This document shows, piece after piece, positions 1-6,873 of a stretch of 64,000 nucleotides of DNA. Position 1 is the first letter of the stretch. Every line of letters starts with the position of its first letter. The position numbers and the translations under genes were made by a program. The notes under the pieces were generated by a model. That model was not told the origin of the DNA. It worked only from the letters and a program-made list of their open reading frames with translations, and did not search any database. Source of the stretch: DUOA01 sp012839095 (GTDB taxonomy: Bacteria > Bacillota > Clostridia > Caldicoprobacterales > DTU083). The stretch is taken from positions 620,001 to 684,000 of the forward strand of contig JBMNJE010000011.1 in assembly GCA_050951505.1 (NCBI GenBank), given 5' to 3'.

Positions 1-8
1 TTGTTCAT
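1..8 (-). CDS. 5' end of a further minus-strand gene, cut by the window edge
   Basis: An ATG on the minus strand at 8-6 is preceded by a good ribosome binding site (AAAGGAG, complement of about 18-25) at normal spacing. Only the first two or three codons (Met-Asn) lie inside the window, so the product cannot be recognised. It would follow surE in the same direction about 80 bases downstream and could be cotranscribed with it. The call rests only on the start codon and its ribosome binding site. Confidence 0.4.
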
Positions 9-87
9 CGAAAAACGCTCCTTTTCTGCACAGTTCATCATTATTTTACCACAACAGGCAAATTTGACAAGAGGCATGTAGGGTCAG

Positions 88-864
88 TCAAAGCCCGTAA
101 AACTCATTTTCGAAACCCCATTGCCTAAAGGATTCCAGCATTTCATAGCTGGTAAGGTCATAATGAAGAGGGGTAATTGATATATAGTTGTTCCTGATGG
201 CTTCCATATCAATATCTTCGTCCAAGGACTCATGTATCAGCCTGCCTGTCAGCCAGTAATAAGCATTGCCTCTCGGATCATTTCTTTTTTCGTAATTTTT
301 TTCATAACGCCTGATACCCAGCCTGGTAACCTTCATGCCTTTTATTTGTTCTTTGGGTACATTGGGAATATTAACATTAACCAGAGTCTGAGCAGTAAAA
401 TCCTTTTCGGACATAAGCTTCGCCACTTCAGCCGCTATCTTGCCTGCAAAAGAATAATCCATTTCCTTTCCGCCTAACAATGAAAAGGCGGCAGAGCGCA
501 CCCCCATTATGCAACCTTCAATCGCTGCCGATACTGTCCCGGAGTACAGAACATCAGTACTGAGATTGGCTCCTCTGTTAATTCCGGTAAAAACAAAGTC
601 CGGTCTTTCTGCCAGTAGTTCATCTATACCCAGTTTTACACAATCTGCAGGGGTGCCATTGACTGCAAAGGCCTGAGCATCCAGACCAGGCAGCTTGATT
701 TCTCGAACCCGAAGCGGATGGTGCATTGTAATGGCATGTCCCGCTGCACTTCTCTCGCTGTCCGGAGCGACCACGGTTACCTCTCCCAGCTCTGTCAGAC
801 TGGCAGCCAGCTGCAATATTCCTTCTGCATGAATACCATCGTCGTTTGATACTAAAAACTTCAT
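88..864 (-). CDS. surE: 5'/3'-nucleotidase SurE
   Basis: Survival protein SurE removes the phosphate from nucleoside 5'- or 3'-monophosphates in a metal-dependent reaction in the cytoplasm. The N-terminal SNDDG motif (residues 6-10) supplies the metal-binding Asp pair. The AGHAITMHHPLR stretch, the GTPADC segment and the INRGAN-DVLYSGTV block are all typical of the family. The product is 258 residues, a normal length. I chose the ATG at 864 because AAAGGAG lies just before it; a longer reading to 891 adds nine residues without a ribosome binding site. It is separated from spoVS by a divergent gene and probably has its own promoter. Confidence 0.95.
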   Translation of the reverse strand: MKFLVSNDDGIHAEGILQLAASLTELGEVTVVAPDSERSAAGHAITMHHPLRVREIKLPGLDAQAFAVNGTPADCVKLGIDELLAERPDFVFTGINRGANLSTDVLYSGTVSAAIEGCIMGVRSAAFSLLGGKEMDYSFAGKIAAEVAKLMSEKDFTAQTLVNVNIPNVPKEQIKGMKVTRLGIRRYEKNYEKRNDPRGNAYYWLTGRLIHESLDEDIDMEAIRNNYISITPLHYDLTSYEMLESFRQWGFENEFYGL

Positions 865-896
865 ATTTTCTCCTTTGTTCAGCAATTTCAATATCT

Positions 897-926
897 ATTA
901 TATTATAGTTCGGACATTGGATACAA
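897..926 (-). promoter_or_regulatory. Probable sigma-A promoter of surE
   Basis: On the minus strand TTGTAT (complement of 921-926) is followed after 18 bases by a perfect TATAAT (complement of 897-902); a second overlapping TATAAT lies at 902-907. The start would be about 30 bases upstream of the surE start codon. The -10 is excellent and the -35 only fair. Confidence 0.45.
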
Positions 927-1008
927 ATACTATTTTAACATCCGGAAATGCTTACATAAATATTGAGTCGGTAAATTCAGGATGGCATTATGATTGGAGA
1001 GTGGCTCT

Positions 1009-1662
1009 GTGATACAAATCGATGATTCAGGCAGCGGCAGTTTGATAGGCGGGACCTGCATTGGCGCTATCAGAGTGGAAACGGAAGAGTACGTATACGA
1101 TTATATTCCTGTTGAATATTACAGGGGAGATTTGTTTCGCAGCAAGAACTATTTGATCAAATGCGGCCATATTGTATTATCTTTGCTGGAAAGGTTAAAC
1201 TGGAAACCAGACGAGGAGGTAGAGATTTGCCGGGGCTATATGTTTGATCAGGCCAGAAAATATCTTGATGAGAGACGCATACCTTATCGGTCCGCCAAAA
1301 TATTGGAACCACTGCAATCCCGCATAGAACATACTTTTCAGGAGTATGCCCTCTGCCTGGGACTGCCTCTTCAGTATGTTAAATATACAAAGTATCCCCT
1401 TCATTTTCACAGGATTCTGCGATGGGTATATGCAGATTACAGAAAGCGAATGGTACTTTGCAAAACCGGCTGGAAAAGCTGGATCAAGTATGGAAATTTG
1501 AAAGTCGACGTGAAAGAAGATGTTTTGTATAAAAGCAATTACATATGCCTTAAGTGCGGAAAGAGCATAAGAAAGGGAGCTAAGGTGAAACGACTGGAAT
1601 ATCATAGTAATTGTCCCAATATAATTTTTCTTCACTTCAAATGTGATATGGCAGAATACTAG
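1009..1662 (+). CDS. Hypothetical protein, RNase H-like N-terminus and Cys/His cluster
   Basis: A 217-residue protein I do not recognise by name, though related proteins of unknown function occur in clostridia. The N-terminus (IQIDDSGSGS, then a glycine-rich turn and two predicted strands) resembles the first strand of an RNase H-like fold; this is inference from pattern only. The C-terminal 50 residues hold CLKC and, 25 residues later, HFKC: a CxxC...HxxC arrangement that could bind zinc. I chose the GTG at 1009, preceded by TTGGAGAG at seven bases; a TTG at 994 would add five residues. The gene is on the plus strand, against almost all neighbours, between surE and spoVS, and stands alone. 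Confidence 0.8.
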   Translation: MIQIDDSGSGSLIGGTCIGAIRVETEEYVYDYIPVEYYRGDLFRSKNYLIKCGHIVLSLLERLNWKPDEEVEICRGYMFDQARKYLDERRIPYRSAKILEPLQSRIEHTFQEYALCLGLPLQYVKYTKYPLHFHRILRWVYADYRKRMVLCKTGWKSWIKYGNLKVDVKEDVLYKSNYICLKCGKSIRKGAKVKRLEYHSNCPNIIFLHFKCDMAEY

Positions 1663-1673
1663 AAATCAGCTGC

Positions 1674-1699
1674 AAAAAAAAAACCTGCTGGGGCAGGTT
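1674..1699 (-). terminator. Intrinsic terminator of spoVS
   Basis: A 7-bp stem (1682-1688 with 1693-1699) with a four-base loop is followed on the minus strand by a run of about ten T residues. The stem includes part of the spoVS stop codon, so termination is immediate. Confidence 0.85.
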
Positions 1700-1958
1700 A
1701 CCTCTGTTCAATAATGAGTTTGATTGCAGTTCTTTCTTCTCCGTCTATTATGATGTCTGTAAAAGCAGGAATGCAAATCAAATCGATTCCTCCGGGAGCA
1801 ACAAAGCCTCGTGCAATTGCAACTGCTTTTACTGCCTGATTTAATGCGCCGGCTCCAATGGCTTGCATTTCAGCACTTCCCCTCTCCCTCAATACACCTG
1901 CCAGAGCACCGGCCACCGAATTTGGATTGGATTTTGCTGACACCTTTAATACTTCCAT
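1698..1958 (-). CDS. spoVS: Stage V sporulation protein SpoVS
   Basis: SpoVS is a small Alba-like protein needed for normal septation and coat/cortex assembly during sporulation in Bacillus. The 86-residue product begins MEVLKVSAKS and contains the family's NSVAGALAGVLRE and GAGALNQAVKA segments. The start at 1958 follows a GGGGGG ribosome binding site; a reading from 1976 adds six residues that include that site. It lies directly after rny, as in Bacillus, but the ymdB gene that often sits between them is missing. A near-perfect sigma-H promoter lies upstream and a strong terminator overlaps its stop codon, so it appears to be a single-gene transcript. Confidence 0.97.
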   Translation of the reverse strand: MEVLKVSAKSNPNSVAGALAGVLRERGSAEMQAIGAGALNQAVKAVAIARGFVAPGGIDLICIPAFTDIIIDGEERTAIKLIIEQR

Positions 1959-2038
1959 AAATGACCCCCCCTGCATTTATTGTGTTACCCCAAATATGCA
2001 AAGATGACGTTATTTCGATGAATTCACATATATAAGTA

Positions 2039-2068
2039 CTATTCTACATAACTATAGCAAAATCCTCT
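2039..2068 (-). promoter_or_regulatory. Sigma-H promoter of spoVS
   Basis: On the minus strand AGAGGATTT (complement of 2060-2068) is followed after 12 bases by GTAGAATAG (complement of 2039-2047). The Bacillus sigma-H consensus is RnAGGAWWW, 11-12 bases, RnnGAATWW, so the -35 matches fully and the -10 in all but the last position. Known biology agrees: Bacillus subtilis spoVS is transcribed by sigma-H. Confidence 0.75.
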
Positions 2069-2076
2069 AATAATAA

Positions 2077-2103
2077 CAAAAAAGATGTGGAAAACCACAT
2101 CTT
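2077..2103 (-). terminator. Intrinsic terminator of rny
   Basis: A perfect 9-bp stem (2082-2090 with 2095-2103), four-base loop and T-run follow directly, overlapping the rny stop codon. It separates rny from the spoVS promoter. Confidence 0.85.
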
Positions 2104-3664
2104 ATTTTGCGTATTCTACAGCCCGCGTTTCGCGGATAACATTAATTTTGATTTGTCCTGGATATTCAAGCTCTTTTTCAACTTGCTTGACGATATCTCT
2201 AGCCATTAGAGTAGCTTGATCATCGCTCACCTTATCAGGTTTGACGATTATTCGGATTTCTCTTCCCGCTTGTATAGCAAAGGATTTTTCCACTCCTGCG
2301 AAGGAATTTGCAATTTCTTCTAATTTTTCCAATCTCTTAATATAAGCTTCCAATGTTTCCCTTCTGGCTCCCGGCCTGGCTGCAGAAATTGCGTCAGCCG
2401 CCTGAACCAGGACTGCCTCTACTGTTGTGGTTTCTATATCACCATGATGCGCAGCTATGGCACTTACTACATTGGGATGCTCACGGTATTTTTTGGCTAA
2501 ATCGCCGCCAATCTGTGTATGGGATCCTTCAACTTCATGATCAACTGCTTTTCCAATATCATGGAGTAAACCGGCACGTTTTGCCAGCTTTACGTCAGCT
2601 CCCAATTCGGATGCCATAATACCGGCCAGATGAGCTACTTCTATGGAGTGCTTCAGTACGTTTTGGCCGTAACTGGTACGATATTTTAGCCTGCCCAACA
2701 ATTTTATCAGCTCGGGATGAACATTATGCAGGCCTGTTTCAAAGACAGCCTGTTCTCCCTCTTCTCGTATTTGAGTTTCTACTTCTTTTTTGGCTTTTTC
2801 CACCATCTCTTCTATGCGAGCCGGATGGATCCTGCCGTCTACGATCAGTTTTTCCAGGGCAATTCGGGCAATTTCCCGGCGGATAGGGTCAAATCCGGAC
2901 AAGATTACTGCTTCCGGAGTATCGTCTATTATTAGGTCAATGCCTGTAGCCGTTTCCAGGGTGCGAATATTTCGCCCTTCTCTTCCGATAATTCTGCCCT
3001 TCATCTCGTCATTGGGCAAAGAAACTACAGAAACAGTGGATTCTGCTACATGATCAGCAGCAAATTTTTGAATAGCCAAAGCAATGATATTTCGAGAACT
3101 CTTTTCAGCTTCTTCCTTGGCCTTGGCCTCAATTTCTCTGTACTTGACTGCTATCTCATGAGTAATGTCTCTTTCCACACTTTCCAACAGCTGTTGTTTA
3201 GCCTCGTCTCTGGTTAAGCAGGAAATTCGTTCCAATTCGTCCAGCTGCCTCTTATGGAGAGCATCTACCTGCTCTTGCAGCTTCTGGATTTCCTTTTGCT
3301 TCCTGTTCAGGGATTCCTCTCTGGCTTCCAGGGAATCCAGCTTTTTATCAAGGTTTTCTTCTTTTTGCTGAAGCCTTCTTTCTGTTCTCTGGGCTTCATT
3401 GCGTCGTTCACGACTTTCTCTTTCTAATTCGCTTCGCAGTTTATGGACTTCTTCTTTTGCTTCCAGCAAGATTTCACGTTTCGTTGCTTCAGCTTGTTTT
3501 TCAGCTTCTTCTACAATCTTCTTGGCGGCGTCTTCTGCACTGGATATTTTTCCTTCTGCAATCCGCTTCCGATAATAGTATCCGAGGATGATACATGTAA
3601 TGGCTACTACCAGGACAATTAGTATTAGTAATTGTAATGGTAGTTGTAGTTGAATGGGGTACAC
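2102..3664 (-). CDS. rny: Ribonuclease Y (RNase Y)
   Basis: RNase Y is the membrane-anchored endoribonuclease that starts bulk mRNA decay in Firmicutes. The protein shows an N-terminal membrane helix (about residues 9-28), a long Glu/Lys/Arg-rich coiled coil (about 35-190), a KH domain with IGREGRNIRTLE, and an HD domain with the catalytic HDIGKAVDHE near residue 365. The length of about 520 is normal. The start is odd: GTG at 3664 opens the frame, but the only ribosome binding site (AGGAGGTG) overlaps that GTG. An ATT at 3655 lies six bases after the site and is the only codon at sensible spacing. No ATG, GTG or TTG occurs in frame before the membrane helix ends. It has its own promoter after recA. 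Confidence 0.97.
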   Translation of the reverse strand: MYPIQLQLPLQLLILIVLVVAITCIILGYYYRKRIAEGKISSAEDAAKKIVEEAEKQAEATKREILLEAKEEVHKLRSELERESRERRNEAQRTERRLQQKEENLDKKLDSLEAREESLNRKQKEIQKLQEQVDALHKRQLDELERISCLTRDEAKQQLLESVERDITHEIAVKYREIEAKAKEEAEKSSRNIIALAIQKFAADHVAESTVSVVSLPNDEMKGRIIGREGRNIRTLETATGIDLIIDDTPEAVILSGFDPIRREIARIALEKLIVDGRIHPARIEEMVEKAKKEVETQIREEGEQAVFETGLHNVHPELIKLLGRLKYRTSYGQNVLKHSIEVAHLAGIMASELGADVKLAKRAGLLHDIGKAVDHEVEGSHTQIGGDLAKKYREHPNVVSAIAAHHGDIETTTVEAVLVQAADAISAARPGARRETLEAYIKRLEKLEEIANSFAGVEKSFAIQAGREIRIIVKPDKVSDDQATLMARDIVKQVEKELEYPGQIKINVIRETRAVEYAK

Positions 3665-3696
3665 CTCCTAAATCTTACTTCGACTTTCATTTGCCT

Positions 3697-3731
3697 GCAA
3701 AATAAAACCGAGTAAAGGGAACTACTCGGTT
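3697..3731 (-). promoter_or_regulatory. Terminator-like hairpin inside the rny leader
   Basis: A 9-bp stem (3706-3714 with 3723-3731) and eight-base loop are followed on the minus strand by GGTTTTATTTTG. It lies downstream of the promoter at 3814-3842 and about 30 bases before the rny ribosome binding site, so it is in the leader and not at the end of recA, which has its own terminator. It could act as an attenuator or as a stabilising leader stem. Further short inverted repeats lie at about 3735-3790. Confidence 0.55.
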
Positions 3732-3813
3732 AACCAGTGTAATTCCAGATTACAAGTTTACACTTTGATAAATCAAGTCATACTGAATTAATCAGCATTT
3801 GAGATTTATTCTT

Positions 3814-3842
3814 ATTTTATACCGTTTTAGCAGGTGTGTCAA
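3814..3842 (-). promoter_or_regulatory. Sigma-A promoter of rny
   Basis: A consensus TTGACA (complement of 3837-3842), 17-base spacer and TAAAAT (complement of 3814-3819). The predicted leader before rny is about 140-150 bases. Confidence 0.75.
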
Positions 3843-3888
3843 GTAAATAGCATCATATAATAGTCTTGCGCGGGTATAATTATAAGAA

Positions 3889-3908
3889 GAAAAAACCCAT
3901 ATGGGTTT
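3889..3908 (-). terminator. Intrinsic terminator of recA
   Basis: A 16-base perfect palindrome (3893-3908) followed by a T-run on the minus strand, beginning within the recA stop region. Confidence 0.8.
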
Positions 3909-4926
3909 ATTCTTCAGTGTCGGTATCTTCAGTTGTGTCGGCGTGGATGGATAACATCCGGCTGCGAATTATGGATTCTATTTCTTCAGCTATTTCCGGA
4001 TTGCCCTTCAGGAATTGCCGTGCGTTTTCACGGCCCTGACCAATGCGGGAATCCTTATAGGAGTACCATGCCCCGCTTTTATTGATAATATCCAGGGAAA
4101 CACCCATATCCAGAATAGAGCCTTCTCTTGATATGCCTTCACCATAGATGATATCAAATTCAGCCTGCCGGAAGGGTGGAGCTACTTTGTTTTTTACTAC
4201 CTTAACCCGGGTACGGTTTCCAACCATTTCCGTTCCCTGTTTAAGGGTTTCTATCCTTCTGACATCCAGTCGGACACTGGAATAGAACTTGAGTGCTCGG
4301 CCGCCCGGAGTGGTTTCGGGATTGCCAAACATCACCCCTACCTTCTCTCTCAATTGATTGATAAATACAGCCGCTGTGTTGGATTTATTTATGATGCCGG
4401 AAAGCTTGCGCAAAGCCTGGGACATAAGCCTTGCCTGGAGGCCGACATGGGAATCACCCATTTCGCCTTCAATTTCAGCTTTGGGTACCAGGGCTGCTAC
4501 TGAATCGATTACTATAACATCTATGGCTCCGCTTCGCACCAGTGCCTCGGCTATCTCGAGAGCCTGCTCACCCGTGTCGGGCTGTGATACAAGAAGGTTG
4601 TCGATATCGACGCCTAAATTGGAGGCATAGACGGGATCCAACGCGTGTTCAGCATCGATAAAGGCTGCTGCACCACCGGCTTTTTGCGCTTCTGCTATGA
4701 CATGAAGTGCTACGGTTGTTTTTCCTGAGGATTCAGGCCCGAATATTTCGGTAACCCGCCCCCGGGGAATGCCGCCTACTCCAAGTGCAATGTCCAGTTC
4801 CAGAGAACCGGTAGGTATAACATCGATATTAAGACGAGGGGATTCACCCAGCTTCATAATGGAACCTTTTCCAAACTGCTTTTCAATTTGCGTCAAGGCA
4901 ATATCAAGAGCTTTTTTCTTATCCAT
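3907..4926 (-). CDS. recA: Recombinase RecA
   Basis: RecA forms ATP-dependent filaments on single-stranded DNA, drives homologous recombination and triggers LexA self-cleavage. The Walker A motif GPESSGKTT is near residue 65, the FINQLREKVG loop and the GGRALKFYSSVRLDVRR block are intact, and the tail is acidic as usual. The product is 339 residues from the ATG at 4926; a GTG at 4932 is too close to the GGGGGT ribosome binding site. It is controlled by its own promoter with a LexA box over the start of transcription and ends in a strong terminator. Its place between cinA and rny matches Bacillus. Confidence 0.98.
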   Translation of the reverse strand: MDKKKALDIALTQIEKQFGKGSIMKLGESPRLNIDVIPTGSLELDIALGVGGIPRGRVTEIFGPESSGKTTVALHVIAEAQKAGGAAAFIDAEHALDPVYASNLGVDIDNLLVSQPDTGEQALEIAEALVRSGAIDVIVIDSVAALVPKAEIEGEMGDSHVGLQARLMSQALRKLSGIINKSNTAAVFINQLREKVGVMFGNPETTPGGRALKFYSSVRLDVRRIETLKQGTEMVGNRTRVKVVKNKVAPPFRQAEFDIIYGEGISREGSILDMGVSLDIINKSGAWYSYKDSRIGQGRENARQFLKGNPEIAEEIESIIRSRMLSIHADTTEDTDTEE

Positions 4927-4955
4927 ATTCACTACCCCCTAAGTATGATTGAAGG

Positions 4956-4967
4956 GAACATCTGTTC
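4956..4967 (-). promoter_or_regulatory. LexA (SOS) box of recA
   Basis: The palindrome GAACATCTGTTC fits the Gram-positive LexA/DinR core GAAC-N4-GTTC exactly. It starts about eight bases after the recA -10 box, where bound LexA would block transcription. Confidence 0.85.
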
Positions 4968-4974
4968 TTAGTTT

Positions 4975-5004
4975 ATTATATACCATGCTGTTTCCATTAG
5001 TCAA
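4975..5004 (-). promoter_or_regulatory. Sigma-A promoter of recA
   Basis: TTGACT (complement of 4999-5004), 18 bases, then TATAAT (complement of 4975-4980), immediately upstream of the LexA box. Confidence 0.75.
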
Positions 5005-5041
5005 CAACATATTGGAAACTTTTTAGACTCTTTTCACCTTG

Positions 5042-6286
5042 TCATTCAGCAGCTCGTTCCAATAGAAAAAGCCTTAGCCAGTTTAATAGCCGCATAGCCG
5101 ATCCTTGTTTAATACGTAATCGGTCTCCACCCAGTCGAAACTCTTTCACCTCTGTGCCTTTTGAATCGGAGATAGCCATAAATACCAGTCCTACCGGTTT
5201 TTGATCCGTAGCGCCGCCAGGCCCCGCTATTCCTGTAACAGCGCAACCTATGTCAGCTCCGGATGTTCTTCGGATACCTTCCGCCATCTCTCTTGCTGTT
5301 TGTATGCTTACTGCTCCATATTTTCTAAGTGTGCCAGGTGAAACGCCCAAACGTGCAATCTTTGCTTCGTTGCTATATGTAGTACAGCTCTCGAGGAACA
5401 CATCGGAAGCACCGGGAACATTAGTAATCAAATCAGAAATACGGCCGCCTGTGCAGGATTCAGCAAGGGCCAGCCGCAGCCCTTTAACCCTAAGCATGTT
5501 AAGCACCACATCTTCCATAGAATCCTCATCATAGCCGTATATCGCATTTCCAAGCCGGGTTTCAATCTCTGTCTGCACCGGCTGTATCAGTGAAGCCGCT
5601 TCCTGTAAAGTCGAAGCTTTTGCAGTTATGCGAAGTTTCACCTCTCCTGCTCCTGCCAATGGTGCAATGGTGGGGTTTCCCTGTTTTAAGAGTAAGTCTT
5701 TTATGAGTTCTTCTACAGCAGACTCACCAATTCCAAAAACCCGCAGGACTTTGGAGAAGATTCCGTCACCGGATATGCCTGCAAGATAAGGAGATACATA
5801 ATTAATGAACATGGGCTGTAACTCTGCCGGTGGACCGGGCAGAACAATATAGATCTTATTATCTCTTTCTATAATCATGCCGGGAGCGGTGCCATTGTCA
5901 TTCTGAAGAACAATGGCTTCTCTTGGAAACAAAGCTTGCTTTGCATTGTTTTCAGTCATAGTTCTGCCTAGAGATCGAAAGTAATCCTCAATCCGCGTTA
6001 AGCTGGGTTTGTGGATTATAAGGTCCAGTTCCAGAAATTCTGTTACGGTTTCCTTGCTTATGTCATCCAGGGTGGGACCCAATCCACCGGTAGTAATTAT
6101 GATGTCCGATCGCCTTGATGCCTGATGCAAGGCTTCCAGGATTCTGAGGCGATTGTCTCCTACCGTTGTATGCCAATATACATCTATTCCTAAAAGGGAT
6201 AACTGCTGAGACAAAAATTGAGCATCGGTGTTGGCTATCTGTCCCAAGAGCAGTTCACTGCCGATTCCTATGATTTCTGCATTCAT
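5042..6286 (-). CDS. cinA: CinA: ADP-ribose pyrophosphatase / nicotinamide mononucleotide deamidase
   Basis: CinA combines an N-terminal MoCF-like domain (about residues 1-170; TTGGLGPTLDDISKE motif) with a C-terminal PncC-type deamidase (about 255-405; LALAESCTGGRISD and GIAGPGGATDQKPVG). It recycles by-products of pyridine nucleotide metabolism and in several Firmicutes is expressed with recA during competence. At 414 residues it is full length. AAGGAGG lies seven bases before the ATG. It follows pgsA by 32 bases and precedes recA, as in Bacillus; recA keeps its own SOS promoter, so joint expression would depend on read-through. Confidence 0.95.
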   Translation of the reverse strand: MNAEIIGIGSELLLGQIANTDAQFLSQQLSLLGIDVYWHTTVGDNRLRILEALHQASRRSDIIITTGGLGPTLDDISKETVTEFLELDLIIHKPSLTRIEDYFRSLGRTMTENNAKQALFPREAIVLQNDNGTAPGMIIERDNKIYIVLPGPPAELQPMFINYVSPYLAGISGDGIFSKVLRVFGIGESAVEELIKDLLLKQGNPTIAPLAGAGEVKLRITAKASTLQEAASLIQPVQTEIETRLGNAIYGYDEDSMEDVVLNMLRVKGLRLALAESCTGGRISDLITNVPGASDVFLESCTTYSNEAKIARLGVSPGTLRKYGAVSIQTAREMAEGIRRTSGADIGCAVTGIAGPGGATDQKPVGLVFMAISDSKGTEVKEFRLGGDRLRIKQGSAMRLLNWLRLFLLERAAE

Positions 6287-6318
6287 AAATGCCTCCTTGG
6301 TATAGAAAATACTTCAGA

Positions 6319-6873
6319 CTATTTAAGCTTTCCGCTTTCCTTCCTGAATACATCAATGTTTTTGTAAATATAATCCGCACCGGAAACAATGGTGATGATA
6401 ACGGAAAGATGAAGAGCAATTTGATCAAATGGGAAACCTATATAGCGGAAAGGGAAATTATCCAGCATCAAGGCCACAATGGCGACTATCTGAGTCACAG
6501 TTTTAAGTTTTCCCCACCAGCTGGCTGCTATGATTTTGCCTTCCGTAACAGCCAGAAGCCTGAAGCCGGTGATCACAAACTCACGGCTGATGATGATTAT
6601 TGCTGCTACTGAGGGTACTTTGCCTGTTTCTACCAGACTTACCAGCGCAGACGCCACCAGAAGTTTGTCAGCCAGCGGGTCAATGAATTTGCCAAAATTG
6701 GTAACTTCATTTCTCTTTCGTGCAATATAACCATCCAGACTGTCTGTGCCTGCTGCCATTATAAATATAAGCGCCGCTGCATAATTATGGTATGGAAAAG
6801 GCACCAACAGAAATACAACGAAAAGAGGAATAAACAAGATCCGTAAGATAGTAATTTTATTCGCCAGATTCAT
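6319..6873 (-). CDS. pgsA: CDP-diacylglycerol--glycerol-3-phosphate phosphatidyltransferase
   Basis: PgsA makes phosphatidylglycerol phosphate from CDP-diacylglycerol, the committed step to phosphatidylglycerol. The signature D-G-x2-A-R-x8-G-x3-D-x3-D is present around residues 60-85 (DSLDGYIARKRNE, then GKFIDPLADK) between predicted membrane helices. The length is 184 residues. The start at 6873 follows GGGGGAAG; an upstream reading to 6927 would overlap rimO further. The gene overlaps the 3' end of rimO by 17 bases, so the two are translationally coupled. CdsA, which supplies its substrate, is encoded in the same superoperon at 32005-32814. Confidence 0.96.
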   Translation of the reverse strand: MNLANKITILRILFIPLFVVFLLVPFPYHNYAAALIFIMAAGTDSLDGYIARKRNEVTNFGKFIDPLADKLLVASALVSLVETGKVPSVAAIIIISREFVITGFRLLAVTEGKIIAASWWGKLKTVTQIVAIVALMLDNFPFRYIGFPFDQIALHLSVIITIVSGADYIYKNIDVFRKESGKLK

